Source: Cetobacterium sp. NK01 (GTDB lineage: Bacteria > Fusobacteriota > Fusobacteriia > Fusobacteriales > Fusobacteriaceae). From it: DNA of 64,000 bases. Shown one piece after another: positions 24,612 to 35,840 of the stretch (position 1 is the stretch's first letter; every line of letters starts with the position of its first letter). A program made the translations under genes and the position numbers. The notes under the pieces are model-generated. The model did no database searches. It was not told the DNA's origin and saw only the letters and a list, made by a program, of their open reading frames with translations. The stretch lies in contig NZ_JANIBO010000001.1 in the NCBI RefSeq assembly GCF_024506395.1, positions 1 to 64,000 on the forward strand, in the 5' to 3' direction.

Positions 24612-27600
24612 ATGAAAAAACAAAATTTATTATTCTTTTTAATGATTTTAATATCTAAAACCATATTTGCCAACTTGGATCTTAGTATTGAATCTTTAAA
24701 GACAAAATATGACAACGGAGACAGATTATTTTTTAAAGTTCGAGTAACAAATAACTCAGAATCACCTGTTGAAAATCTTCAATTAAAAATGCCTTTAAGC
24801 AGTATTATCTCTTCTACTGAAGATGGGATTGAGGATTCTGTTTTCCAAGATTTAAGAAATACACCGCTACCATCTTCTGATGATAGTTTTCATGGAAATT
24901 TTGGAACAACTACCGATTTTGAAGCAACTGGAGTTAAAATTCCTGCTGGAGGCTACATAGATTATGAAATTAGTGGAGTCGTAAAAAATAAAATATCAGG
25001 AGATATTAAAGGAATAACACTAACTTCTATATTAAACGGAGAGGAAAAAAGTATCTCCTACTCTGATCCACCTATTACAAGAGTTCAGTATGATTATATC
25101 GCTACTTTAGAGGCACCTGACACATATTACTCTTTAAATCCTTTTAACTATACAGTTAAAATTACAAATACTGGAGAGGCTAGAATAAAAAACTTATCAT
25201 TAGATTTACCTACTCCAGATGGATTTACAATTACTCAAATTAATGGAACAGTTATAGGAACTGGAGGAAGTCTAGGAAATTATTCTTCAACTGCACTTAC
25301 TAATGTTACTGGAGTTAATGTTCCTTTAAATGGTAGTATAACGTACTCTATTTATGGAAAAATCAATGGTGACAAAACAGGAGATTTAGTGGCTAACTTA
25401 ACAACAGCAGTTAGAAATAATCCTCCAAAAAATGCTAGCAAAACCTCTCTTGAAGGAGAAACTAGATTAAACTTTTCAGAGGTTATTGTTAATCCCACTA
25501 CTGGTTATAAACCTCTTACCCCTGTTTCTATTGAATTTGTTCTAAATAACACTATTCCTGCTAAACAGGATAATATGACCTTAACATTTAAAGTAGGAAA
25601 TGATTTAAAAGAAAATGGCAAACCTATTTTTGATACAAGTAACGCTGTTTTAGCTGTGGATAGTGAAAATATTGGTGGAAATAATGGTACCCTTGATAAA
25701 ACTAACGGAAATCTTATTCTATCAGGATTTTCAATTGATTCAGAAAGAGAAGTTAGATTTAAGGTTAAAGATCTTATTGTTAATAAAGAGATTAGAGGAA
25801 CAATAAATATTGAAGCTACTTTAACAACTTATGATGGAAAAGAGACAAAAATAAATATACCTATAAACTTTGATAAAACTAAAATTCCTTTAAAAATCTC
25901 AGCTAATAATAATGTATCAACAGTTTATATTAAAGATCTACCAGGAGCTATTCCTAGAGATAACGGAAGTATGATTATCGATATAACTAATGTAGGAAAT
26001 CAAGTAGCTGTGGTAGATGTTGAAGAACAACTAACTAGTATTAAAGGAAAGTTAGCTTTTGCAAAATCTGATAATCCCTTACAAGATCCAACAGATATAC
26101 CTATAGATGATGTTATACTAGAAACTCAAATAACTTCAAGATATTTAAATAGCTCTAATGGTGTTGTAGCTACACCTCTTTATAATACCTCAATTTATAC
26201 AAGCGGAGTAGGAAATGTAAACACTCCAGAAATTGAGAATAAATCAAACTTAAAAGATGAGATTGTTTTAAAACCTGGTGATAGAATTCAGTATCTCATT
26301 AAAGTTAGATTAAAAAATGGAGTAGTTTCCGCCGTTAATTTAGAAAATAACAAAGAGATTCGATTCTCAAATAAAATAAAAGAAATTGGAGATTCTAATT
26401 ATGTTGAAAACTATAATTTTGCATATGTTCCTATTTCTTGGGTAGCCGTAGGAGTTGCTAAAACAAATATTTCAACTCATTATAATTCAGGAGGAGAAAT
26501 TGAATATCGTATCCATATTACAAACCCTCGTCCAGATTTTTCTGATAATAATTATAAAATAGAATATAACCTAAAGGGAATTTTAACTAGCTCTCTTCCA
26601 AATGGAAACAAAGCCCCAGCCTTTGAAGATTGGAGTATTACTAGAACATCTATTAATGAGAATGCTGCAAGTAAGGCTATTAAAACAGAGAATGGTTATG
26701 AAATTATCTGCGATATCCTTCCTGGAGGAGATATTGAATACATTCTTACGGGAAAAACTAATAAAGCAGCTATAGGACTTATAACTGATGGCGTAACAGG
26801 AGAAGGAGTTAAACTTTTAAAACCTAAATTAGACATTAATATGAGTGTTGACAAAAATGAGTATCAACCTGGACAATCCCTTATCTATACACTATCAATA
26901 GATAACAAAAGTGATAATGTATATGCAGGTCTACCTATTGAATTTAATTTTAATAATATTAAAACAGAAATTGTTGAGGGATTAAAAGCAGAACTAAAAG
27001 AAGGCCTTGCTTATAAAAATTGGACAGTAGTAGCTAAAATATATGATTCTAATGGCAATATAATACCTATAAATGAATTTTCTAATCCTGGATTTACAGG
27101 AACTTTATCTGGAACTTTACCTGATGATTTTCCTCAAAATATAAAAGCAGTTATTGATGGAAAATCAAAAATAGAGTATATCGTAACAGCTACAATTAAT
27201 GAAAATGCAGTAGGAAGAATTGAGAATAGTGCTAAAGTTGGAGAATTTGGAATTATTAGCGATAGCGGAAGTGTAAAAAAACAATCTCAATTAAGTATAC
27301 AAAAAACAGTTGATCAACCAGATTATGCTCATGGGGACAATACTTTAGTCTTTACAATAAAGGTTTCTAATGCAACTGATGCAGGATATGCTCCTGGTAT
27401 AAGAGTAGAGGATCTTTTAGAAAATGTTAAAGTAGAATCAATAAGCAATACAAATACAGAAACAATAAATGAAAATAGAGAACCTAAAAATTTTGTTTCC
27501 CCTTTTGCTAGTTGGACAATTGACGTACCAACTCTAAGAGGAGAAGGGACAAGAAGTCTTATGTCAGCTTCTATGAGAAGTTCTAATTTAAATGATATTA

Positions 27601-30600
27601 TAAATATCCCAAGCGGTGGTGAAGTAGAATATAAAATTATTACTGAACTTTCCAAATTTGGACAAGAAAATAAAAAGTCTATTCCTTGGAGCGATATTTT
27701 GAGTGCTGCTACAATAACCGAACCAGATAATTCTGTTAAAACAGCTACAGTTACAGTTAAAGCTAAAAAGCCAAATTTAATTATATCAAAATCATCTAAT
27801 TATACAGGTGGTTCGGAATTAAATTATACAATAGCTATTCATAACGCTGGAAATGGATTTGCAAATAATATTGAAGTAATGGATGAAATTAGTAAATTAA
27901 TGCCTGATAATTCAGGTAAATTAGCATTTCTTCCAGAATGGACAATAAGTGCAGCTAAAAATCCAGGAAACCCTGGAACTACAATTGGAAGCTTTGAAAA
28001 CAATAAAGATCTAAATACAGTTATTGATATAGCACCAGGTGATACTGTAACATATACAATTACAGCTAAAAGAGATATAGAATCACACGGTATTCTTACT
28101 AATACTGCAACCGTTAAAGATACTATAACAGACGTATCTCAAACAGCCTCTGTGACAGTTAATCTACCTGAAGGAGAAGGAGAAGGAGAAGTTCTAGGAT
28201 CTTTAACTTTTAAAAAGAGATCTGACAATAATTTTTTCTATCCTAGACAAAAGAAAATTTATTATATTGATTTAAAAAATCTTTCTGATAAACCTTTAAA
28301 TAATTTAAAAGTTTTAGATGATTTAAATATAGAAGGAACTTACGCCAACTTAAATACTACTCCCGGAGGAACGAATGTAAATGACGTTGGAGAACAGCCG
28401 TTCTTTACAGGAAAGAAGGTTTGGAAAAAAGCTGGAAATAATAGTGAAGTTGAAGTAACATTAACTTCAGGAAATTTAGAGGATACTGTTTCTTTAAATC
28501 CAAATGAAACTATTACATATAGAGTAGAAGTAGATATTGCTGATAAAATTGTCAATTCTACATTGAAAAATACTGCACAACTTTATTATAACTCAAGCAA
28601 AATTGCAGAAAGTTATATAATTGCTAATAAAGATTCTACACTAGGTGGCGTATATAGAGATGTTAACACTGTAAAATATAAACCTGGGGATGAAATTATT
28701 TATACTATCGGATTTAAATCTTTAGGTCCTGGATATTTAAATAACTATCCTATAGAAGAAAAGCTATTGGAAGATATGTCTGTTGGTCTTTTTAGTGGGG
28801 GAAAAGGACATCCTTTTGTCAATTCAAATGGGGAGACTCAGTTTACAGTTACTCTTACTAAAGCAGCTGAAAAAAGTGGAACTGCAGCTCACTATACTAG
28901 TGGTCCTAGCGATAATAAAAATATAATAGGAACTACTGATATTGAAGAGGGAGATTCATTTGAATTCCAAGTTAAAGGAAGAGTTAGAGAAGATGCTATA
29001 GGAGATATAGTTTATAATGAAACAGCTATAAAACCTGAATCTGCATCTATAACAGGTACTATGAGAAGTGGTACTCCTAACTATACTCCTGGAAAATCAA
29101 CACGTTATATTCTTACTTTAAATAACGACACTGATCTTAATTTAACAAATATACCTGTTTATGTAGATTTTAAAAATACAAAAGTTAAAAATTATTTAGG
29201 AAATCTAGAGAATGCTTTTACAGAGATAAATTTTGTTTCATCTACAAGTAACACTGGATCAACTAACTTTAAAGATGGTATTTTAAATGATCGTATAAGC
29301 ATTTCAAAGGGAACTACAGCTACATATATATTTGATGTTATAAATAGTGAAACTGCTGTGGGTGAGATTAATGTAAAATATAATATAAATGAAAAAGAAG
29401 CTTTAAGCGTTATTCAGCCTATTGATTTTAACATAAAAATTTCTAATACCGGTATTTCATCTAAAGAAATAGATGGAACAGTATCTGCTGCCCCTAATTT
29501 TTACACTCCTGGTGGTACAGTTCAATACAGTGTAAAAATTGAAAACACTGGAGATGCTATAGCCACTATAAAGGAATTTAAAGATGATTTTTCAACAGTG
29601 ACTACGCAAGGAATAACTACAGCTAGTGACAACGTATTAGTTCCAGCTTTTAAAAGCTGGAAAATTGTTGACGTAAAACCAATAGGTAAATATACCACTG
29701 AAGGAAATCCAACATCTGATGAAGTAGGAGTTAAAGCCTCTCCTACAATTTCTCCTGGAGGATCAATTGAATATATTATAGAGGCTGTTATGGCTGATAA
29801 TATTTATAAAAACGTAAAAACTAGAGCAGTTGTAACTGATTTTAAAAATGAAACTTATATTGGAATCAATGATAGAATTGCCCCTTCTGCTGAATACTAT
29901 ATTACCAAAACTCCTCTAAGGGGAACATATGTTCCTGGACAATATATTACTTATACAATAACATTGGGAAACAAATGGGGATCATACCTTATACTTAATC
30001 AAAGTCATATAAAATATGAGATTAGTAAAATTTTAGCCGAATATGCTCCTGCTGATGTAGTAGGTAGTAAAAAATTTCCATTTGAAGATGACTATACTAT
30101 AACTCTTAAACAATCCACTGGACTTGAAGGTTTAAAAGCTTATAATTATCCTACAAGTCAAAGCTTTGGAATTAACGGAGTTCAAACAGGAGGAGATTTA
30201 ATCTTACCAAGAGTTAATATCTCTCCAAGAGGAACTTTAGTTTTTGAAGTTAAAGCTAAAGTTAAAAGTGATATAGTCGGTGATATTGTAAGTACTTTAT
30301 ATAGTACTTATGGATCTAATAGAGTTCTTACATCAACTTATACTCCTGAGCCAGGAAAGGTTGAAGGTATTAAAAAAATAGCTGACATAATGAGAGTAGA
30401 TGGCAAAACTGTTCCGTTTGGACAAGGAACTAAAGTTAATCCAGGTGATACAGTTATTTACAAAGTCACTGCTAAAAATACAGGAACTGGAATTATTAGA
30501 GATGCCTTTAATCATGATGATCTTAAACCAGCAACAACTAAATTATCAGATGGAACTGATGGAATGGTTTTTGATGACCTTACAAAATTTGAAGTTACTT

Positions 30601-33600
30601 CTGAAGTAAAAAGAGATGATGGACAAAATCCGAGTACAAGATCTAATCCTATAAAAGGAAACTTCTCTTTTACTGATAGTTTCAATTGGTATCCTGGAGA
30701 TATAGTAGAATATACAATAAAAGCTAAGACAAAAGAAATTGCTACAAATGCCTATGCAAGCAATGGAAATAACGGAATTATGCCGAATGTTATATATCTA
30801 GGAAATGATAATACTCAAATAGCTTCTACTAGAGCTGATATTGCTAGCGGCAATTTAGCAGTTAAAAAAGAGGTTATTTCTATCGGTGGAGTTGGTCAAG
30901 GAGAGGTCCCTGATATTTATAGAAGAGGAGAAAGTATAAAATACAGGGTAAGTATTGAAAACAAAGGTAGTGGATTTGCTTATGAAATCCCTGTAACAGA
31001 TTCTTTATCTCAAATAAAAACAGATCATACAGGTGGAGCAGAAGGTCAGGCATTTTCAACATGGACATTCTCAACACCTTCTGTGACATATGGAGATGAT
31101 AGATATATTGGAAAAACAATTGTACGTTCTTTTACAAATAATGCAGATTTAAATACAACAATGACAATTGCTCCAAAATCTAAAGTGGAATTTGAAATTA
31201 CCACAGTAGCTCACACTAGTGCTTTAGGGAGTATTCAAAATGTTATTTCTGTAGATGGAAATACTTATAATTCACCAGAACTTAATACAATCAAGGGATT
31301 TGTTTTTGGACATAAGCAAGTTAAAATGGATACAGACTCTGGTTATAAAAATAATTCAATTTATAAACCAGGACAAAAATTTAACTTTAGAATTACTCTT
31401 AAAAATGAAAATACTGACTTAGAAATTAACGAACTCTTTTTTAAAGACGACATTCCTAATTTAAGAGTTCAAACTCCTGAAGGACTTAAGTTTCCGTTTA
31501 AGGATGGGTATAAAATCAACTTAGTTGCTGGTGGCGGAAGTTACATTCCGTCAGCAAATCCTGATAAGACAATAGATATGGAAGGAATCATAGTCGGAGC
31601 AGGACAAACAATTACTACTACAATTAGTGGGGAAATTATTGATGATGCCATTGGAGATATAGTCAATACTGCAAGTTATAGCTATGGAACTAACTCTAAC
31701 ACAACAACAAGTATAATTAAACCAACATTAGGAAATGTTAATATATCTAAATCTGTGGATAAACAAGAGTATATTCCTGGTGATGAATTAACTTATACTA
31801 TCACTATTGGAAATAATAGCGATGGTTGGGCAGCAGGAATTAATATAGTTGATGAAATATCAAAAATAGAGACTAAGTTTGCTGATGGAACAACTGCACC
31901 AGCTTTTGAAGAGAATTGGGCATGGAAGCTAGAAGAAGATACCTCTTGGAATACAGTAACTGGAGATTTAGATACTTCAATAAATGTTTCTCCAAGAGCA
32001 GAGAAAAAGATTTTCATTAAAGCTAAATTAAAACCTAATACTATTGGAGAAATAAAAAATACTGTTAGATTTGTTTATAAAGAGCAATCTGGAGATTCTA
32101 GCATAATATCTACTCCAAAAAATGCTCCAACAAATGAAATAGACATATACAAAGAAGCCAACTCTATTACATATTTCCCTAATGGAGAATTATCATATTA
32201 TATAATGATAACGAATAGGAGTAAAAGTTTTGCACAAAATATTGCTGTTAAAGACTTGATTAGTGGAGTGACATCAAGCGCAAGTGGAGAATTAAATCCA
32301 ATTCCTGTATTCTCAACATGGACAGTAGATATTGAAAGTAAGGGAGATAATTCATCTACTACTAAAACATACCCAAGACCAGAAAAGGAAGACTTGCAAG
32401 ATACATTGTTGATAGCACCTGGAGAGCAAATAATATTTAAAGTTACAGGAAGAGTTAAAGACAATATAACTGGTGTAATTGAGAATATGGCTACTATAAC
32501 ATTACCCGACGGATCATTGAAGGGATCGGGAGCAGAAGTTGATCAACCTCCAGCACAATACGATGAATTGGATATTGAAAAGATTGGACCTGATAACTAT
32601 GTGCCTGGTGAAGAACTAGCATATACAGTCAGCATAACAAACAACAGTGAAAGCTTCGCGCAAAATGTTGCTATTGAAGACTTGATTAGTGAAGTGACAT
32701 CAAGCGCAAGTGGAGAGGCAAATCCAATTCCTGTATTCTCAACATGGACAGTAGATATAAGTAAGGGAGCTAATTCATCCACTACTAAAATATACCCAAG
32801 ACCAGAAAAGGAAGATTTACAAGATACTTTAACAATAGCTCCAGGAGATACTGTAACATTTACTATTTCAGGAACTGTTAAAGAAAACATTACAGAAGAT
32901 ATCATAAATACAGCTACTATGACTTATGCTGGTGAAGAGACAGTTGTTGATACAACAGCAGCACCAACACCTGGAATAGTGACAATCACTAAAACAGTTG
33001 ATAAGGGCATCTATGATTACAGATCAGATACTTCTGATATCCTTACATATACAGTTACGCTTTCGAACAGCGGAACTGGATGGGCAACAGGAGTTCGAGT
33101 GACAGACCTGATTAGTGAAATTAAAACAGATTTCGTAGATGGAACTGAAAAAACACAGGCCTTTGCAAGCTGGGCTGTATATGAAGGAGCAACTCTTCTT
33201 GGAGAAAAAATAAATCTAGACAAGACAGTAGTTCTTGCTCCTACAGATAAAGACGGATCTACAAAGACCTTCACGATAATAGCGAAGCTTAACCCGGGAG
33301 CAATGGGAGAAGTTAGCAATACAGCAAGCTATACATACAAAGGTGAAACTGATGATTCTGAACCAGCTGTATCTAACCCGGCACCTTCAGCGATAGGAGT
33401 AACTAAGTCAGTTAGCGGACCGTATACACCTGGACAGTCTCTGACTTATACGATAAATGTTGAAAATACTGGAAAAACACCACTTAAGAATCTAGTTATT
33501 ACAGATGCACTTAAGGATGTAATGGTTGAAGGAACTGAAAGATCTATCAATGCCTTTACAACTTGGACAGTAACAAGCGTAACAGGAGGAAATATTACTT

Positions 33601-35840
33601 CAATAGCTCCAGCGCTTAATACTTCTAGTACAACTGATGATGTTGTAATAGAAGGAAACTTAGAAGTTGGAGCAACAGTAACAGTGGTAGTAGAAGCTAC
33701 TGTAAACGTAGGAAGCCCTGAAACAGGATACCCTACTGGAACAATCACAAACACTGCCAAGGCAGATGCAGCCAATGCGGAGGAAAATAGCGGAAACGTT
33801 GATTCCAACTTAGGCGATGCTGCAACTGGAGATATCATAATCACAAAAGCAGTTGATAAAGCAGCATATGTTTCAGAGGACACTATCACATACACTGTAA
33901 CAGTAGAAAACAAAGGTGTTACAGCTGTTAAAGGATTAGTTATCACTGACGCAATTACAGGTATCACAACTGAGTTTGCTGATGGAAGAACTGAAAATAA
34001 AGAAGCTTTCGCATCTTGGAAGATAGACGGTGTAGCATCTACAGAAGATTTAAGCGCAACAATCGCCTTGAACCCAGGAGAAAGGGAAATATTTACAATA
34101 GCAGGAAAACTTAAACCGGGAGCAATAGGAACAGTAGCAAATACAGCAAGCTATATATACAAAACAAATGATCCTGTTATCTCTAACCAAGTTATTTCTG
34201 TCCCTAAAGACCCTGCAACTGGAGATATCGAAATCACAAAAGCAGTTGATAAAGAAACATATGTTTCAGAGGATACTATCACATATACTGTAACAGTAGA
34301 AAACAAAGGTGCTGTAGCTGTTAAAGGATTAGTTATCACTGACGCAATTAAAGATATCACAACAGAGTTTGCGGATGGAAGTAATGCACAAGCTTTCGCA
34401 TCTTGGACTATAGACGGTGTAGTATCTACAGAAGATTTAAGCACAACAATCAACTTGGATAAAGACGAAAGTAAAGTATTTACAATAGCAGGAACACTTA
34501 AACCGGGAGCAATAGGAACAGTAGCAAATACAGCAAGCTATACATACAAAACAAATGCTCCTGTTATCTCTAACGAAGTTATTTCAGTCCCTGCAGATCC
34601 AGCAACTGGAGATATCAAAATCAAAAAAGCAGTTGATAAAGCAACATATGTTTCAGAGGATACTATCACATATACTGTAACAGTAGAAAACAAAGGTGCT
34701 GTAGCTGTTAAAGGATTAGTTATCACTGACGCAATTAAAGATATCACAACAGAGTTTGCGGATGGAAGTAATGCACAAGCTTTCGCATCTTGGACTATAG
34801 ACGGTGTAGTATCTACAGAAGATTTAAGCACAACAATCAACTTGGATAAAGACGAAAGTAAAGTATTTACAATAGCAGGAACACTTAAACCGGGAGCAAT
34901 AGGAACAGTAGCAAATACAGCAAGCTATACATACAAAACAAATGCTCCTGTTATCTCTAACGAAGTTATTTCAGTCCCTGCAGATCCAGCAACTGGAGAT
35001 ATCAAAATCAAAAAAGCAGTTGATAAAGCAACATATGTTTCAGAGGATACTATCACATATACTGTAACAGTAGAAAACAAAGGTGCTGTAGCTGTTAAAG
35101 GATTAGTTATCACTGACGCAATTAAAGATATCACAACAGAGTTTGCGGATGGAAGTAATGCACAAGCTTTCGCATCTTGGACTATAGACGGTGTAGTATC
35201 TACAGAAGATTTAAGCACAACAATCAACTTGGATAAAGACGAAAGTAAAGTATTTACAATAGCAGGAACACTTAAACCGGGAGCAATAGGAACAGTAGCA
35301 AATACAGCAAGCTATACATACAAAACAAATGCTCCTGTTATCTCTAACGAAGTTATTTCAGTCCCTGCAGATCCAGCAACTGGAGATATCAAAATCAAAA
35401 AAGCAGTTGATAAAGCAACATATGTTTCAGAGGATACTATCACATATACTGTAACAGTAGAAAACAAAGGTGCTGTAGCTGTTAAAGGATTAGTTATCAC
35501 TGACGCAATTAAAGATATCACAACAGAGTTTGCGGATGGAAGTAATGCACAAGCTTTCGCATCTTGGACTATAGACGGTGTAGTATCTACAGAAGATTTA
35601 AGCACAACAATCAACTTGGATAAAGACGAAAGTAAAGTATTTACAATAGCAGGAACACTTAAACCGGGAGCAATAGGAACAGTAGCAAATACAGCAAGCT
35701 ATACATACAAAACAAATGCTCCTGTTATCTCTAACGAAGTTATTTCAGTCCCTGCAGATCCAGCAACTGGAGATATCAGAATCAAAGAGCAGTTGATAAA
35801 GCAACATATGTTTCAGAGGATACTATCACATATACTGTAA
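24612..35840 (+). CDS. Giant DUF11-repeat surface protein, first reading-frame block
   Basis: Exported protein starting with a signal peptide (LLFFLMILISKTIFA). It consists of roughly 30 beta-sandwich DUF11-type units of about 110-130 residues (recurrent GxxxxYTVTVxNxG, AFASWTI and TITYTV motifs). Units are diverged in the first 9 kb and almost identical from 33828 on. The block stays open for 3742 codons and ends at a TAA (35838-35840) just after a one-base deletion at about 35785, in the sixth repeat of the identical array. Without that and a second deletion at about 36173 the frame would join the block ending at 40221, giving about 5,200 residues. DUF11 proteins are stalk-like cell-surface proteins. 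It has a GGAG ribosome site and its own upstream terminator, so probably its own promoter. Confidence 0.75.
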   Translation: MKKQNLLFFLMILISKTIFANLDLSIESLKTKYDNGDRLFFKVRVTNNSESPVENLQLKMPLSSIISSTEDGIEDSVFQDLRNTPLPSSDDSFHGNFGTTTDFEATGVKIPAGGYIDYEISGVVKNKISGDIKGITLTSILNGEEKSISYSDPPITRVQYDYIATLEAPDTYYSLNPFNYTVKITNTGEARIKNLSLDLPTPDGFTITQINGTVIGTGGSLGNYSSTALTNVTGVNVPLNGSITYSIYGKINGDKTGDLVANLTTAVRNNPPKNASKTSLEGETRLNFSEVIVNPTTGYKPLTPVSIEFVLNNTIPAKQDNMTLTFKVGNDLKENGKPIFDTSNAVLAVDSENIGGNNGTLDKTNGNLILSGFSIDSEREVRFKVKDLIVNKEIRGTINIEATLTTYDGKETKINIPINFDKTKIPLKISANNNVSTVYIKDLPGAIPRDNGSMIIDITNVGNQVAVVDVEEQLTSIKGKLAFAKSDNPLQDPTDIPIDDVILETQITSRYLNSSNGVVATPLYNTSIYTSGVGNVNTPEIENKSNLKDEIVLKPGDRIQYLIKVRLKNGVVSAVNLENNKEIRFSNKIKEIGDSNYVENYNFAYVPISWVAVGVAKTNISTHYNSGGEIEYRIHITNPRPDFSDNNYKIEYNLKGILTSSLPNGNKAPAFEDWSITRTSINENAASKAIKTENGYEIICDILPGGDIEYILTGKTNKAAIGLITDGVTGEGVKLLKPKLDINMSVDKNEYQPGQSLIYTLSIDNKSDNVYAGLPIEFNFNNIKTEIVEGLKAELKEGLAYKNWTVVAKIYDSNGNIIPINEFSNPGFTGTLSGTLPDDFPQNIKAVIDGKSKIEYIVTATINENAVGRIENSAKVGEFGIISDSGSVKKQSQLSIQKTVDQPDYAHGDNTLVFTIKVSNATDAGYAPGIRVEDLLENVKVESISNTNTETINENREPKNFVSPFASWTIDVPTLRGEGTRSLMSASMRSSNLNDIINIPSGGEVEYKIITELSKFGQENKKSIPWSDILSAATITEPDNSVKTATVTVKAKKPNLIISKSSNYTGGSELNYTIAIHNAGNGFANNIEVMDEISKLMPDNSGKLAFLPEWTISAAKNPGNPGTTIGSFENNKDLNTVIDIAPGDTVTYTITAKRDIESHGILTNTATVKDTITDVSQTASVTVNLPEGEGEGEVLGSLTFKKRSDNNFFYPRQKKIYYIDLKNLSDKPLNNLKVLDDLNIEGTYANLNTTPGGTNVNDVGEQPFFTGKKVWKKAGNNSEVEVTLTSGNLEDTVSLNPNETITYRVEVDIADKIVNSTLKNTAQLYYNSSKIAESYIIANKDSTLGGVYRDVNTVKYKPGDEIIYTIGFKSLGPGYLNNYPIEEKLLEDMSVGLFSGGKGHPFVNSNGETQFTVTLTKAAEKSGTAAHYTSGPSDNKNIIGTTDIEEGDSFEFQVKGRVREDAIGDIVYNETAIKPESASITGTMRSGTPNYTPGKSTRYILTLNNDTDLNLTNIPVYVDFKNTKVKNYLGNLENAFTEINFVSSTSNTGSTNFKDGILNDRISISKGTTATYIFDVINSETAVGEINVKYNINEKEALSVIQPIDFNIKISNTGISSKEIDGTVSAAPNFYTPGGTVQYSVKIENTGDAIATIKEFKDDFSTVTTQGITTASDNVLVPAFKSWKIVDVKPIGKYTTEGNPTSDEVGVKASPTISPGGSIEYIIEAVMADNIYKNVKTRAVVTDFKNETYIGINDRIAPSAEYYITKTPLRGTYVPGQYITYTITLGNKWGSYLILNQSHIKYEISKILAEYAPADVVGSKKFPFEDDYTITLKQSTGLEGLKAYNYPTSQSFGINGVQTGGDLILPRVNISPRGTLVFEVKAKVKSDIVGDIVSTLYSTYGSNRVLTSTYTPEPGKVEGIKKIADIMRVDGKTVPFGQGTKVNPGDTVIYKVTAKNTGTGIIRDAFNHDDLKPATTKLSDGTDGMVFDDLTKFEVTSEVKRDDGQNPSTRSNPIKGNFSFTDSFNWYPGDIVEYTIKAKTKEIATNAYASNGNNGIMPNVIYLGNDNTQIASTRADIASGNLAVKKEVISIGGVGQGEVPDIYRRGESIKYRVSIENKGSGFAYEIPVTDSLSQIKTDHTGGAEGQAFSTWTFSTPSVTYGDDRYIGKTIVRSFTNNADLNTTMTIAPKSKVEFEITTVAHTSALGSIQNVISVDGNTYNSPELNTIKGFVFGHKQVKMDTDSGYKNNSIYKPGQKFNFRITLKNENTDLEINELFFKDDIPNLRVQTPEGLKFPFKDGYKINLVAGGGSYIPSANPDKTIDMEGIIVGAGQTITTTISGEIIDDAIGDIVNTASYSYGTNSNTTTSIIKPTLGNVNISKSVDKQEYIPGDELTYTITIGNNSDGWAAGINIVDEISKIETKFADGTTAPAFEENWAWKLEEDTSWNTVTGDLDTSINVSPRAEKKIFIKAKLKPNTIGEIKNTVRFVYKEQSGDSSIISTPKNAPTNEIDIYKEANSITYFPNGELSYYIMITNRSKSFAQNIAVKDLISGVTSSASGELNPIPVFSTWTVDIESKGDNSSTTKTYPRPEKEDLQDTLLIAPGEQIIFKVTGRVKDNITGVIENMATITLPDGSLKGSGAEVDQPPAQYDELDIEKIGPDNYVPGEELAYTVSITNNSESFAQNVAIEDLISEVTSSASGEANPIPVFSTWTVDISKGANSSTTKIYPRPEKEDLQDTLTIAPGDTVTFTISGTVKENITEDIINTATMTYAGEETVVDTTAAPTPGIVTITKTVDKGIYDYRSDTSDILTYTVTLSNSGTGWATGVRVTDLISEIKTDFVDGTEKTQAFASWAVYEGATLLGEKINLDKTVVLAPTDKDGSTKTFTIIAKLNPGAMGEVSNTASYTYKGETDDSEPAVSNPAPSAIGVTKSVSGPYTPGQSLTYTINVENTGKTPLKNLVITDALKDVMVEGTERSINAFTTWTVTSVTGGNITSIAPALNTSSTTDDVVIEGNLEVGATVTVVVEATVNVGSPETGYPTGTITNTAKADAANAEENSGNVDSNLGDAATGDIIITKAVDKAAYVSEDTITYTVTVENKGVTAVKGLVITDAITGITTEFADGRTENKEAFASWKIDGVASTEDLSATIALNPGEREIFTIAGKLKPGAIGTVANTASYIYKTNDPVISNQVISVPKDPATGDIEITKAVDKETYVSEDTITYTVTVENKGAVAVKGLVITDAIKDITTEFADGSNAQAFASWTIDGVVSTEDLSTTINLDKDESKVFTIAGTLKPGAIGTVANTASYTYKTNAPVISNEVISVPADPATGDIKIKKAVDKATYVSEDTITYTVTVENKGAVAVKGLVITDAIKDITTEFADGSNAQAFASWTIDGVVSTEDLSTTINLDKDESKVFTIAGTLKPGAIGTVANTASYTYKTNAPVISNEVISVPADPATGDIKIKKAVDKATYVSEDTITYTVTVENKGAVAVKGLVITDAIKDITTEFADGSNAQAFASWTIDGVVSTEDLSTTINLDKDESKVFTIAGTLKPGAIGTVANTASYTYKTNAPVISNEVISVPADPATGDIKIKKAVDKATYVSEDTITYTVTVENKGAVAVKGLVITDAIKDITTEFADGSNAQAFASWTIDGVVSTEDLSTTINLDKDESKVFTIAGTLKPGAIGTVANTASYTYKTNAPVISNEVISVPADPATGDIRIKEQLIKQHMFQRILSHIL

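Noticed and set aside
35780-35795. Programmed -1 frameshifting as the explanation of the split gene
   Set aside because: The AAAAAAG tract is not phased as a normal slippery heptamer in the coding frame, and two consecutive shifts would be needed. Slippage, error or decay are simpler.
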